A stretch of DNA of 64,000 nt from a virus: IMG/VR virus record IMGVR_UViG_3300028654_000001, positions 1 through 64,000 of that record. The stretch is one strand, 5' to 3'. Both the position numbers and the translations under genes were made by a program. Below the pieces are notes generated by a model. The model saw only the letters and a list, made by a program, of their open reading frames with translations, was not told where the DNA came from and ran no database searches. Position 1 is the stretch's first letter. Each line of letters begins with the position of its first letter. This document shows positions 25,508-33,484 of this stretch, one piece after another.

Positions 25508-26032
25508 TCAGACTCGAATCCATGTGAGAGAAGCTAGGATCTTGCGGAGATCCACGTAAGAATACCCGTCAATGACGAAGCTCAGGCCTTGACCTGGAAC
25601 TAGTCGAATGTGGGAGGAGAAATCTGGGAAGTCCCGTTGAAGGAAGGAGGCCGCCATTACAGGGTACATGAGGGCTGTCTCATTATCGCTGTCATCCTGC
25701 TCGACCCTGGCCAGGTAGTGGTACCGCATGGATAGGATGCTTGCCACCTCTCCAATGGAAGATTCGTTAGTACTTTCAATATGTTGGTGCTCAGATGGAG
25801 GGGCCAACACTTGAGACCTGCTCGAGAGGAGCTCGGGAAACTTGAAGTTCAGACTACCGGGTTGCTCAGCATCAGCCTGGATCTCCAGTACGATGGGCCT
25901 ATACAAACCTACGATGAACTCCAATCCGACTAACCTCTGTGGTGTGGCCTGGAGACTTTGAGCTACTATCCCGCGAGCTAGGCCCAAGATGTCTTTTAGA
26001 ACCTTTTCGGCTACTACTTCTAGGGTTGGCAT
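25508..26032 (-). CDS. Hypothetical protein (174 aa)
   Basis: Alpha/beta, no family recognised. The C-terminal YVDLRKILASLTW resembles VTLRDLAKILAWAD of the protein at 33481, hinting at a shared small domain. Leading stretch is helical (AEKVLKDILGLARGIVAQSL). Confidence 0.6.
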   Translation of the reverse strand: MPTLEVVAEKVLKDILGLARGIVAQSLQATPQRLVGLEFIVGLYRPIVLEIQADAEQPGSLNFKFPELLSSRSQVLAPPSEHQHIESTNESSIGEVASILSMRYHYLARVEQDDSDNETALMYPVMAASFLQRDFPDFSSHIRLVPGQGLSFVIDGYSYVDLRKILASLTWIRV

Positions 26033-26195
26033 GGGCTCTCTTTGCTAGGGTTTATAGGTTACGAACGTTTTTGACTGCTTCGGTACCAGTCATTCCATCG
26101 CGGAAGAGCCACGATTCCCAGCTGTCTTTCCAGCCCGTCATGCCCAATATTACGGATGAGGAACTAGGATCTCAGATCTTTTTCTCAAAATAGAT

Positions 26196-26234
26196 GAAGG
26201 CCCCCGAGAGATTATTATCTACTCGAGGGCCTTC
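26196..26234. terminator. Terminator-like hairpin
   Basis: GAAGGCCCCCGAG (26196-26208) pairs with CTCGAGGGCCTTC (26222-26234), one mismatch in 13. Lies beyond the 3' end of the minus-strand gene ending at 26262. Confidence 0.6.
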
Positions 26235-26261
26235 AAGATCTGTAACTGTATAAGATCACTA

Positions 26262-26738
26262 CTAAATTTTTGACTTCTTCTCTCTCACCTCAGGCCTAAT
26301 GAAGAGGGTGCGGAGATCATCCGCCCAGTTCTTGAGCTCCTGTTTCCATCCTGGATCGTGGTACATTTTGTCAAAAGCGAAAGCCCACGTAGCCACCCAA
26401 AGAGGATCCTTGGGCCACACTATCGAGGCCTCCTGATCCTTCGAGGGGGCAGTTTGCAGCCAGGTCTCCTTAGCGGAGATAGCTTGAGCCAGGCTCGAGT
26501 CAGCGCCGGCACAGGTCGTGCTGAGAGCTCTACGAGCTGTTAGAAGGATAAACTGGTGGTAGTTTAGATCCTTCGGGTGCCATCGGACTAGGAGCCAAAG
26601 AAGCCACCCTCCGTGTTCGCAGAGATCCCAGGCCTCCTGAAGAGTTGTAGTCTCGGACAGCTCACGAAGCCAGTCCAAGGCCGCATCACAAGCACCAAGT
26701 TTCTCTAATAGTTCTATGATCTTAGGGTTCATGATCAT
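26262..26738 (-). CDS. Phage-type hypothetical protein with WLLWLL motif
   Basis: 158 aa. KLGACDAALDWLRE, TLQEAWDLCEHGGWLLWLL near the N-terminus match a widespread phage/prophage protein family of unknown function in which AC, W and EAW..C..G.W.LWLL positions are constant. The rest is helical. Start overlaps the upstream gene's end. Confidence 0.65.
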   Translation of the reverse strand: MIMNPKIIELLEKLGACDAALDWLRELSETTTLQEAWDLCEHGGWLLWLLVRWHPKDLNYHQFILLTARRALSTTCAGADSSLAQAISAKETWLQTAPSKDQEASIVWPKDPLWVATWAFAFDKMYHDPGWKQELKNWADDLRTLFIRPEVREKKSKI

Positions 26739-27300
26739 CAGCTATGATCGGGTGACCACAGGCTCCATCTGGGAACAACTTCGAATCACACGGAACTCTA
26801 CTTAGGCTGCTCCACTTTTGACCCAAGACCTCAAAAGCTGTTTCTCGAGCCGCCGCGTCGGTATACGCGTAGATCACCACGTATCCGTCCCGTAGGGGGT
26901 GAAGTTGACCGAAGGTAACATAGAAGGGTAGCCGTCCTTGGTAGATACTGTGCTCGCCCGCTGGTACCGCTAGGGACTCTTCTTTAAGCCACCGGAAGAC
27001 AGCACTAACCACATCCATTAACAAGCGGATGTCCCCTGGAGGGGGTAGCCCACCGGGCAAAAAAGGTAGCTCCTCACCTCGCGGGTTACTGAAAAGAAGT
27101 CGGAAGTCAACCCGATCAAGGTAGGCTATTTCAACTCCAGTGGCCCTAGAGATCAACCGTTCCCCACCAGAATCAGAGGTTTCGATGTGGTCTATCTTGT
27201 TGCACCCAAGGTCTCTCAACTTGTCAATGATACGCCTCATGACTTGAAAAGCGATGGTCTGTATCTGGTAACTTCCGTAGTAATTCTCGAGTTCTGCCAT
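26722..27300 (-). CDS. Hypothetical protein (192 aa)
   Basis: Alpha/beta sequence without recognised domains; a DSGGERLIS segment and a Pro-rich loop (LPPPGDIRLL) are the only notable features. Divergent from the gene at 27383. Confidence 0.55.
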   Translation of the reverse strand: MAELENYYGSYQIQTIAFQVMRRIIDKLRDLGCNKIDHIETSDSGGERLISRATGVEIAYLDRVDFRLLFSNPRGEELPFLPGGLPPPGDIRLLMDVVSAVFRWLKEESLAVPAGEHSIYQGRLPFYVTFGQLHPLRDGYVVIYAYTDAAARETAFEVLGQKWSSLSRVPCDSKLFPDGACGHPIIADDHEP

Positions 27301-27366
27301 GGTCTTACCTAGTAGTACGTTCTGGGTGGCGGGATCTCAACAAAATAGTTGGGAAACTCTCAAACC

Positions 27367-27372
27367 GGTGTA
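27367..27372 (+). promoter_or_regulatory. GGTGTA element deciding the 27383 start
   Basis: CCGGTGTACTCAAGTGGT then ATG 27383, 16 bases. A longer open frame runs upstream through this element, so the spacing rule argues for the internal ATG as real start. Confidence 0.5.
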
Positions 27373-27382
27373 CTCAAGTGGT

Positions 27383-27892
27383 ATGACTCTAGACTTAATC
27401 TCCCGCGCACGTGAGTTATCTGAAGAGAATCGTAGGAAAACCCAAGAGGAGAGGGACCAGAAGTTGCGTGAACAGAAGGCTTTGGATAACCAACTCAAAG
27501 CCCTCTCCAGTCTAGTTTTGGTTGAGTTGGAGAAGATTAGCGGCCAGGAGACCAAACACGGAGTGATACAACTTACGCCCAACAACTCTCGTTCTCATAT
27601 AGTATTTGCCTATCTGGAAGTTGGGGCCAAGAAAATGGCTTGGTTCAAGGCTTACATTGAGAGCGGGACCTGGGACCCTTCGGATGACATCCGGAACGAA
27701 CCCTATACGGTTGTCAAGATTAAGTGCAGGTTTTACCCACCAAGTCCAACTCGAAACTTCGATGATGTCTGGGACGTTGAGGAAGTGAGGGAGAAGCTCA
27801 ACGGGGGTTGGGAGCTTACCTGCACGAATGAACAAGAACGGGTCACTCAATTCTTCGAGAACCTAGCTAAGTGCCTTTCATCCTGGATTTAG
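27383..27892 (+). CDS. Hypothetical protein with N-terminal coiled coil (169 aa)
   Basis: Residues 1-55 are a charged helix (RARELSEENRRKTQEERDQK); the remainder is alpha/beta with a beta-rich middle (SHIVFAYLEVGAKKMAWFKA). No family recognised. The 3' end overlaps the convergent nucleotidase by four bases. Confidence 0.6.
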   Translation: MTLDLISRARELSEENRRKTQEERDQKLREQKALDNQLKALSSLVLVELEKISGQETKHGVIQLTPNNSRSHIVFAYLEVGAKKMAWFKAYIESGTWDPSDDIRNEPYTVVKIKCRFYPPSPTRNFDDVWDVEEVREKLNGGWELTCTNEQERVTQFFENLAKCLSSWI

Positions 27893-28497
27893 ACGTTTCC
27901 TGAGAGCTCTTGACCACCTACCCGTTGGTGAGCTCTGGTGATCGCATCAGCCACTTGAGGCAAGTTGGTTCCGTCGTATCGAATGAGATTAGGGTGGGTA
28001 ACACCCTTGTTCCAAGGTTGAGCCACGGCTATGACCAAACCCCGAGGCCTTACCTTCAACCATGCGAGAAAGTATGGGGGGTAGTCATCCACAAGAACCT
28101 TTCCGTACGTTCCCGTCTTATCCTCGGTGAGAGTTAGCTGAGCATCAGGAAGGTTTTCAACACACCACTCAACCTTCTCTGTCCAAACCCTAGGGTTCTT
28201 CTTAGGGCACTTGGTCAGAACATTCAGTCTGAACCCGACGTCCCTCAAGATGGACACTACAGCAAAGCCTCGGTCAATTGTAGGGAGCCCTTTCCAGAAG
28301 CCAGGCTGCCTCTTGATGAGGTCTCGGCGAGCTTTGATGTACGCTGGCACGTCATCATAGTTGTCCCCGTAGTCGGGCTCACCGGGGCCACACAGGGGCT
28401 CCAACCGTCGCTTCATCTCTGAATCGAAGTCAGCTACCGTCCCATCAAGATCAACAAGAGCAATGTTGTCGTCGATTGATGCTTCGTAGTCAAACAT
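27889..28497 (-). CDS. HAD-superfamily 5'(3')-deoxyribonucleotidase-like
   Basis: 202 aa from ATG 28497, overlapping the upstream TGA. VDLDGTVADF (about 15-24) is the catalytic DxDGT motif; NVLTKCPKKN supplies motif II Thr and KVLVDDYPPYF motif III/IV Asp pair. This resembles NT5C-type phosphatases that dephosphorylate (deoxy)nucleoside monophosphates. With the nucleoside-hydrolase-like protein at 1673 it suggests nucleotide-pool remodelling. Confidence 0.75.
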   Translation of the reverse strand: MFDYEASIDDNIALVDLDGTVADFDSEMKRRLEPLCGPGEPDYGDNYDDVPAYIKARRDLIKRQPGFWKGLPTIDRGFAVVSILRDVGFRLNVLTKCPKKNPRVWTEKVEWCVENLPDAQLTLTEDKTGTYGKVLVDDYPPYFLAWLKVRPRGLVIAVAQPWNKGVTHPNLIRYDGTNLPQVADAITRAHQRVGGQELSGNV

Positions 28498-29108
28498 CAG
28501 AGCTTGATCTCGGGAACCATCTTGTTGGCCGTCCACTGATAAAGACCACTGAGTCGATCAAAGAAGAAGTTGACCAGTCTACGAATCGGACTATCCAGAA
28601 GAGTTCCGACAAGAGACGCTGGCCACCAGAGGCCCCAAGCTACGATCATTGCCTTGTACTCCTTGGCCTGAGGAGTATTCGAGAGATAGCCCCTCTTGTA
28701 ATTAACATTACCTAAGCTTCTGGTTATACTGTCAACAGTCAGGCCATTAGGGTAGTTCTCAGGTCTATCCTCCAGGTTCTTCTTATATTCTGCGATCTTC
28801 TTGTCGCGAGCAGTTCTGAAGTCCCATAGGTAGAACACCCACTTCCCGTATGACCAGACAATGGTTCCGGCCAAGTAGTACCCAACATACCGAAGAACCA
28901 TCCAAAAGTTATCTCGACTGAACAACTCACTGACTTTAGGCCACTTGAAGAAGTGTCCCAATATAGAGTAGCTGATTACGCTAAGGATCACCAAAGTGGT
29001 AGAGTACCCGAACTTTTCCAACTGAATCAAAAAGATCAGGGTTACGAACAAACCAACTTCGGCGGTCAACACCCACGGTAATAGCCAGAACATAAACGGC
29101 TCATACAC
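28497..29108 (-). CDS. Multi-spanning membrane protein (203 aa)
   Basis: Three or four membrane helices in the first 100 residues (e.g. FWLLPWVLTAEVGLFVTLIF, TTLVILSVISYSILG, YVGYYLAGTIVW), then a charged segment and a further hydrophobic stretch near 150-165. No family recognised. Coupled to the nucleotidase by a TGATG overlap. Confidence 0.6.
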   Translation of the reverse strand: MYEPFMFWLLPWVLTAEVGLFVTLIFLIQLEKFGYSTTLVILSVISYSILGHFFKWPKVSELFSRDNFWMVLRYVGYYLAGTIVWSYGKWVFYLWDFRTARDKKIAEYKKNLEDRPENYPNGLTVDSITRSLGNVNYKRGYLSNTPQAKEYKAMIVAWGLWWPASLVGTLLDSPIRRLVNFFFDRLSGLYQWTANKMVPEIKL

Positions 29109-29179
29109 CAGGATTCGAATTACTGGAAGTAAAAAAGAGACCGTCTGTCAAAAGTCATATAACTGTGGTACTAGGTGGC

Positions 29180-29545
29180 ATGGTCTGGGAAATCCCTCCT
29201 CGTATGGATCCTGAGTGCATCAAGATTTGCACCGCCCTCAATGAACTCCCTGGGATTCGAACTTTCGAGTCCTGCTGCGGTCACGGTGAGCATGGGTTCT
29301 GGATTTGGTTCGAGGTTACCGCTCCTATCGAGAAAGGACTGTTAACCCTTTCCCGATGCCTCTACAACAAGCAGGGTAGAGTACCAACTGACCTTACTCA
29401 AGGGTGGAGAGCAGTACTCTATCACTTGGATCGATGTACTAAGATTTGCTTCTTACTTGAGGGCCCAGTTGGTGATTACGCGGGGGCAGATGAGTTGGCA
29501 GAAGAGATCTTCAACCACATTGGTAATCGTAAGCTTGCAAGGTAG
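29180..29545 (+). CDS. Phage-type CCGHG-motif protein
   Basis: ATG 29180 with AGGTGG immediately before; GTG 29165 is an alternative. CIKICTALNELPGIRTFESC, CGHGEHGFWIWFEV match a phage family with invariant LPGI.T..SCCGHG..., function unknown; Cys/His placement suggests metal binding. Confidence 0.65.
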   Translation: MVWEIPPRMDPECIKICTALNELPGIRTFESCCGHGEHGFWIWFEVTAPIEKGLLTLSRCLYNKQGRVPTDLTQGWRAVLYHLDRCTKICFLLEGPVGDYAGADELAEEIFNHIGNRKLAR

Positions 29546-29553
29546 GGTTAGAA

Positions 29554-30003
29554 GTGCTCCTTCGCATCTATCAACTCCAAGATGACACGGAACCTTGGTT
29601 CCAGAAATCTGCAAAGGTTCCTCTCATAATCATAGCCAAAACCATGAGTGGTACTTTCAGTATTTCGTTACCTGAGCGTGCCAAAGTCCCACGAGACTCT
29701 ATAGGAGTGACTCCCGGGGAGCCCCCTTATGAAACCGCCAAGAGATCTATTCTTGAAAAAGCTCGAGAGATTTGGTCTTGTGTCAAAAAGAAGGGGTATT
29801 CGGATACTGGGTACTTCTATGGTACCTTCAATCCAACACATCAGTTGTCAACTCAAAGTAAGGGTATTGTTGGTAGCATAGGAATTTGCTACTGCCCACA
29901 GGAAGCAACACCTGGCTTCACCAGTGTATCCATAGAGGATATCGAATTTGAGGAGGAACCAAAGTTAGTCCCTACCAGGTTCGAACGTGAGGACGTGATC
30001 TGA
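29554..30003 (+). CDS. Hypothetical protein with C-terminal tag (149 aa)
   Basis: GTG start. Alpha/beta core without recognised domain; ends VPTRFEREDVI, almost the same as the end of the 17533 protein. The following gene's GTG is directly adjacent to the stop, with GTGAGG inside the tag as possible ribosome binding site. Confidence 0.6.
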   Translation: MLLRIYQLQDDTEPWFQKSAKVPLIIIAKTMSGTFSISLPERAKVPRDSIGVTPGEPPYETAKRSILEKAREIWSCVKKKGYSDTGYFYGTFNPTHQLSTQSKGIVGSIGICYCPQEATPGFTSVSIEDIEFEEEPKLVPTRFEREDVI

Positions 30004-30516
30004 GTGCCCGATGAAGAACTTCCCCAGGCGTACGTCAAAGAGGTCGACGGTCAACTTGTCTTGATTGACCCAGTTGCAGCCGGAGTCCTCCAAGCTATCA
30101 ATCAGTACAACGGTAGTAACTGCAGGCATACCCTAGAGATTCAGTTAGAACGGGTGGTTCACTTCACTCGCAGGATTAGAGAACTTAGGAAGAACCCTGC
30201 CGAGGTTACCATTGTACTCCTCAACGTGAATGACCCCTGGGGAGGCGCCATGGCAGAGATTCTGATGCCTGGCCATGACTGGAAACCCTATCGAGACCGA
30301 GGGGAGGTGCCCTTCGCTCGAGGGTTAGCCGGTCGCGAGGGGTTGCAGGGTGTCTTAGACGAAATAGACCCGAAAGAGGGAGCCAAGCTCCGTGAAGCGG
30401 GTCCAGTGGTTACCGTGGTCGTAATGGATCACGGAGTAGTAGAAGTCTTCAAGAAAGGTGACTGGGAGGACGACTACATTCCAACTCGTTTAGAGAGGGT
30501 TGCTGACTCAGAGTAA
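30004..30516 (+). CDS. Hypothetical protein with C-terminal tag (170 aa)
   Basis: GTG directly after the previous TGA. Alpha/beta core (EVTIVLLNVNDPWGG ... VVTVVVMDHGVVEVFK), no family recognised. Ends IPTRLERVADSE, a diverged form of the tag with Leu for Phe. Confidence 0.6.
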   Translation: MPDEELPQAYVKEVDGQLVLIDPVAAGVLQAINQYNGSNCRHTLEIQLERVVHFTRRIRELRKNPAEVTIVLLNVNDPWGGAMAEILMPGHDWKPYRDRGEVPFARGLAGREGLQGVLDEIDPKEGAKLREAGPVVTVVVMDHGVVEVFKKGDWEDDYIPTRLERVADSE

Positions 30517-30528
30517 CTTGAGGTCTCA

Positions 30529-30747
30529 ATGAGAGTATTCTGTAACAACTGCGCGTGTTCCCCACCAATAGGACTATACACTTGCCTTAAGGAGCACCCT
30601 ATTGTCTACGCAGGGTTAATGGATCCGGAGACCAAGAAGTTCAATAGACTAATGATTAGTGCGGATAGTAATGAGTGCCCTGACTTCGTGGACATGGTGA
30701 ATAGGCCAACCAGGTTTGAGAGAATCCTCGACGATGACATCCTGTAA
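30529..30747 (+). CDS. CxxC-family small protein 1 with C-terminal tag
   Basis: 72 aa. Order CNNC, CLKEH, CPDF then RPTRFERILDDDIL. First of five tandem paralogues. GAGGTCTCA precedes ATG. The Cys/His order suggests a single zinc site; role unknown. Confidence 0.7.
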   Translation: MRVFCNNCACSPPIGLYTCLKEHPIVYAGLMDPETKKFNRLMISADSNECPDFVDMVNRPTRFERILDDDIL

Positions 30748-30955
30748 CTACTGCGCCAACATCACTGGAAGAGGGGGAAAACCTAAGTGCCTCAAGGGTC
30801 ATCTCCTAAGGTCCACCCCAGTGTTTGTAGGGGAGTTAAGAACTGAGTTCCTGAACGTGCTAAGGTATGAGCCTGAGCCCTGTCCAGATATGGAATTCCG
30901 CCGTCTCTATCGACCAACACGCTTCGAAAAGATCCTCTATGACCCCGTCTTGTGA
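30734..30955 (+). CDS. CxxC-family small protein 2 with C-terminal tag
   Basis: ATG 30734 lies inside the previous tag (out of frame in its Asp-Asp codons), overlapping by 14 bases. CNYC, CLKGH, CPDM then RPTRFEKILYDPVL. 73 aa. Confidence 0.7.
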   Translation: MTSCNYCANITGRGGKPKCLKGHLLRSTPVFVGELRTEFLNVLRYEPEPCPDMEFRRLYRPTRFEKILYDPVL

Positions 30956-31169
30956 TCGATGTACCAAGAAACCTGCACATCCATCGGCAAGAAAACTGGC
31001 AGTTCAGTTCAGGGTACCTACGGTTTGTTCTAGGGGGCACGCGTTAGTGACCAGTAAGTTTACTCATACCTTCCTTCGAGTCATTGGAGAAGATATTGCT
31101 CCCTGTCCAGATTTCGAATTTGATGCCCCAAGACTAACTAGGTTTGAACGAATACTTAGAGAAGAATGA
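30939..31169 (+). CDS. CxxC-family small protein 3 with C-terminal tag
   Basis: ATG 30939 again sits inside the preceding tag. CDRC, CSRGH, CPDF then RLTRFERILREE. 76 aa. Confidence 0.7.
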   Translation: MTPSCDRCTKKPAHPSARKLAVQFRVPTVCSRGHALVTSKFTHTFLRVIGEDIAPCPDFEFDAPRLTRFERILREE

Positions 31170-31411
31170 GCACCATCTGCAACGATTGTGAGTACTTCCA
31201 TAAGTTAGGATCTGACGTCCTTGGGAGACTAGCACCACGAAAGTGGATCTGCGTGATGGTCCATCCAATAACACCCCTTCAAAAAGTCAGTAGGTCCTCT
31301 GAGGATCCACCGAAGTTCACCTACAAGAACGGTGATACTTGCAAGGAATATCGGTACGGTGGCCCGAGGCCGTCTCGACTCGAGAGGGTGGTTAGGGTTG
31401 ATATTCTGTGA
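31166..31411 (+). CDS. CxxC-family small protein 4 with C-terminal tag
   Basis: ATGA overlap with the previous stop. CNDC, a CVMVHP variant with the Gly lost, CKEY, then RPSRLERVVRVDIL. 81 aa. Confidence 0.7.
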   Translation: MSTICNDCEYFHKLGSDVLGRLAPRKWICVMVHPITPLQKVSRSSEDPPKFTYKNGDTCKEYRYGGPRPSRLERVVRVDIL

Positions 31412-31691
31412 TGATTGCCAGCACCACCCGCGCGTGTGGGGAGACTTCAACCCAGAGACAAGGGAGTGGTCTGGGATCTGTATGTGCGGGTGGAGAGTGC
31501 TAACCATCCTGTATATGGGCTCGGAACCCATCAAGAGAACTATAGCAAAGGGGAAGTTCACTAGTCCGACGGTGCGCCAAGACTATGATGACTGCAAGGA
31601 CTATGAGTTTGAGGGCCAGCGACTAACTCGGTTTGAAAGGATTCTGCTCCATAACTCATGCTTTCAAAAGTTCAGTGATTCGAACCACTGA
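31398..31691 (+). CDS. CxxC-family small protein 5, tag followed by extension
   Basis: I chose TTG 31398 because it gives MIFCDDCQHH, the same start as the paralogue at 32204, and lies inside the previous tag with GAGAGG upstream. CDDC, CMCGW, CKDY, then RLTRFERILLHNS plus ten residues; last gene before the hairpin, so the extension may reflect loss of the original stop. Confidence 0.6.
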   Translation: MIFCDDCQHHPRVWGDFNPETREWSGICMCGWRVLTILYMGSEPIKRTIAKGKFTSPTVRQDYDDCKDYEFEGQRLTRFERILLHNSCFQKFSDSNH

Positions 31692-31693
31692 AT

Positions 31694-31733
31694 AAGCTTG
31701 TACTTACTACAAGTTAGTAGTAAGTACAAGCTT
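31694..31733. terminator. 16-bp perfect hairpin between convergent CxxC arrays
   Basis: AAGCTTGTACTTACTA (31694-31709) and its exact complement (31718-31733) with an eight-base loop. Likely bidirectional terminator separating the plus array (30529-31691) from the minus array (31793-32607). Confidence 0.7.
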
Positions 31734-31792
31734 AAATGTAGCATAAAGTTCAAGAAAAAGTTGGTGTTACAGAGTCCGGTCAGTCGGTATTA

Positions 31793-31993
31793 CTAGATCT
31801 CTCGATCAGGACAATCGTCACAGTCCTTGCGAATCAAACCAGGATGCTTTAATTGAGGGACAGATCTCCCGTTCATCCTAAGAGCCCGTACCGAGTGGCC
31901 CTTGTCGCAAGTAATGACTAACTCGTTTCGATAGACTGGTTCAGCATTCTCTTGCGGTGGGAGGTTCTTGCATTCATCACAAAGTTTCAGCAT
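31793..31993 (-). CDS. CxxC-family small protein lacking the tag
   Basis: ATG 31993 lies inside the preceding gene's tag. CDEC, CDKGH, CDDCPDREI then stop: the protein ends where the tag would begin. 66 aa. Either a truncated copy or natural tagless variant, useful as an internal control. Confidence 0.65.
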   Translation of the reverse strand: MLKLCDECKNLPPQENAEPVYRNELVITCDKGHSVRALRMNGRSVPQLKHPGLIRKDCDDCPDREI

Positions 31994-32204
31994 TGAGGAT
32001 CCTCTCAAATCTAGTTGGATGTTCCGTGATATCCCTCTCCAAGCAAACTGAGGCATTTCGAACCAGACGAAGCTTAACTTTATGTCCTCCCGGGTTGATG
32101 TTGGTATACTTTATGAGGTGCCCACGTGAGCACATAGCTTCCCAGTCGCCCACGGTAACATCAGGAGGAGTGGGGCGCCACTTGCAGTTAGAGCAAAAGA
32201 TCAT
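31977..32204 (-). CDS. CxxC-family small protein with C-terminal tag
   Basis: MIFCSNCKW, CSRGH, then HPTRFERILNAETL. ATG 32204 overlaps the upstream tag; its own tag codons GAGAGG sit seven bases before the next ATG. Confidence 0.7.
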   Translation of the reverse strand: MIFCSNCKWRPTPPDVTVGDWEAMCSRGHLIKYTNINPGGHKVKLRLVRNASVCLERDITEHPTRFERILNAETL

Positions 32205-32607
32205 TCAAAACCCTCTCGAATCTGGTTGGGTGTGTCCCGTTATCATAGTCTGAACAGAAGTCTGAATTCTCGCGAATCAAACTTTTTAGAGGAGCATCAT
32301 AGAAGTAGTCTTGGGCTGCCAATAACTGATGCCCTTTATCACAGGCTAGAGAACGATTTCTGTGGAGTCTTTCAGTCAAAGGCGGCGGGGCCCACTTACA
32401 ATCGGTACAGAGGATCATTCTTGCACCACCCCCTTCAATATCTGGGCAAGGTGCTTGCCCAACAGGGTGTAGCCCAACACCAGAGGAGTTCTTACTAGCC
32501 CAAATTCTATGACGTTTTGCACAATCACCACGCCACTGATCTATATCGTAATCATCTAACCTAGGCCTACATAGAACGTGTTTGCACCCATTACAGATGG
32601 TATACAT
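32188..32607 (-). CDS. Two-unit CxxC protein with single C-terminal tag
   Basis: 139 aa from ATG 32607. First unit: CNGC, CAKRH, CPDI, EGGGAR; then directly a second unit starting MILCTDCKW, CDKGH, CSDY, HPTRFERVLNDLLL. The junction replaces the first unit's expected tag and stop, an in-frame fusion of two neighbours. A GGTGTATCCTAAAATTG element precedes the start by 17 bases. Confidence 0.65.
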   Translation of the reverse strand: MYTICNGCKHVLCRPRLDDYDIDQWRGDCAKRHRIWASKNSSGVGLHPVGQAPCPDIEGGGARMILCTDCKWAPPPLTERLHRNRSLACDKGHQLLAAQDYFYDAPLKSLIRENSDFCSDYDNGTHPTRFERVLNDLLL

Positions 32608-32618
32608 CAATTTTAGGA

Positions 32619-32645
32619 TACACCAGAACAATGCGAATCGGTGTA
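32619..32645. promoter_or_regulatory. Divergent GGTGTA pair
   Basis: Minus-strand core at 32624-32619 for the 32607 gene (17 bases) and plus-strand core at 32640-32645, 14 bases before a short leader ORF at 32654. Confidence 0.5.
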
Positions 32646-32653
32646 ACTTACTG

Positions 32654-32689
32654 ATGAACCTGACAATTCAACTAAGAAGTGCAGCCTAA
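32654..32689 (+). CDS. Leader peptide (11 aa) before N-tag gene
   Basis: MNLTIQLRSAA then TAA whose last base is the A of the next ATG (TAATG). It begins 14 bases after a GGTGTA element. Probably lets ribosomes loaded on a short leader re-initiate on the downstream gene. Confidence 0.4.
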   Translation: MNLTIQLRSAA

Positions 32690-33177
32690 TGCCCCCTGAA
32701 GATACCGATAGTATTGAAGAATCTTGGAAGATCTCCCGCCCCGATCGGAACACTGACTACCGTCAAACCGAGGACTCTGCAGAGTCGGAGAAGGTCATGG
32801 ACGAAGAAAGCATGGGCGTCACCAACCTTCTTCCAACCGAACCTTACGAGAGAAGTGTCATCTGGGTTGGTTTTCTATGGCGCGGACAAGAAATCCCTGG
32901 TGGTCGAACTCGAGTTCAGCTTCCAAATCTAACGGTGAGTAACTCAGAGGACCATCCAGAGGGGGAGTTTCAAGTTGAAGGTACCTTCAGACCCCCTCGA
33001 GATTGCTTCATTGACGCTATGAACCTCTACCTATGTGAAATGGGCGGCCCCTCTGTCGACAGGAATCGAAACGCAAACATCGTATTCCAGGTTTCACATG
33101 AGAGGGGGCTTGCATTCTCCTTCATGCTACGTAGAAACATGAGTGCCTCTAACTTAAGAATCTCGGTACTTGGGTAA
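32689..33177 (+). CDS. N-terminal-tag protein, diverged (162 aa)
   Basis: Starts MPPEDTDSIEESWKISRPDR, the most diverged member of the N-terminal motif (IEESW..SRP). An acidic linker follows and a beta-rich C-terminal domain (RSVIWVGFLWRGQEIPGG). No family recognised. Confidence 0.6.
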   Translation: MPPEDTDSIEESWKISRPDRNTDYRQTEDSAESEKVMDEESMGVTNLLPTEPYERSVIWVGFLWRGQEIPGGRTRVQLPNLTVSNSEDHPEGEFQVEGTFRPPRDCFIDAMNLYLCEMGGPSVDRNRNANIVFQVSHERGLAFSFMLRRNMSASNLRISVLG

Positions 33178-33178
33178 T

Positions 33179-33484
33179 CTACAAGCTAAATCGGTTGGCG
33201 TACCACGCGTCAACAATACTTCTGGATGCTATACCCCAGTAGCCTAGTCTAACAACTTTGCCTTTTTGAGTGATCTCAAAATCTTTGAAGTTTAGACTAC
33301 CATTACCCCCAATCTTCTTTTCGAACCACTCACGGGATACTGGTACTGGCTCACAACCAAGTCGATAAAGAACAACGCCCCCATCTTGATCAACTGTTCC
33401 ACAGAAAAACCGATCTGAGGAGCTCTCCAAACAGGAAAGCTCTTGGATCTCTTCAAGGGTAAGAGCCGAAAATGATTCAATCAT
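33179..33484 (-). CDS. Hypothetical protein (101 aa)
   Basis: Helical start then beta-rich; two Cys. No family recognised. ATG overlaps the upstream stop (ATGA). Confidence 0.55.
   Translation of the reverse strand: MIESFSALTLEEIQELSCLESSSDRFFCGTVDQDGGVVLYRLGCEPVPVSREWFEKKIGGNGSLNFKDFEITQKGKVVRLGYWGIASRSIVDAWYANRFSL

Noticed and set aside
25939-26193. Plus-strand frame ending MPNITDEELGSQIFFSK
   Set aside because: Mostly antisense to the 25508 gene; the non-overlapping part has no ribosome binding site or GGTGTA element and only 17-40 residues.
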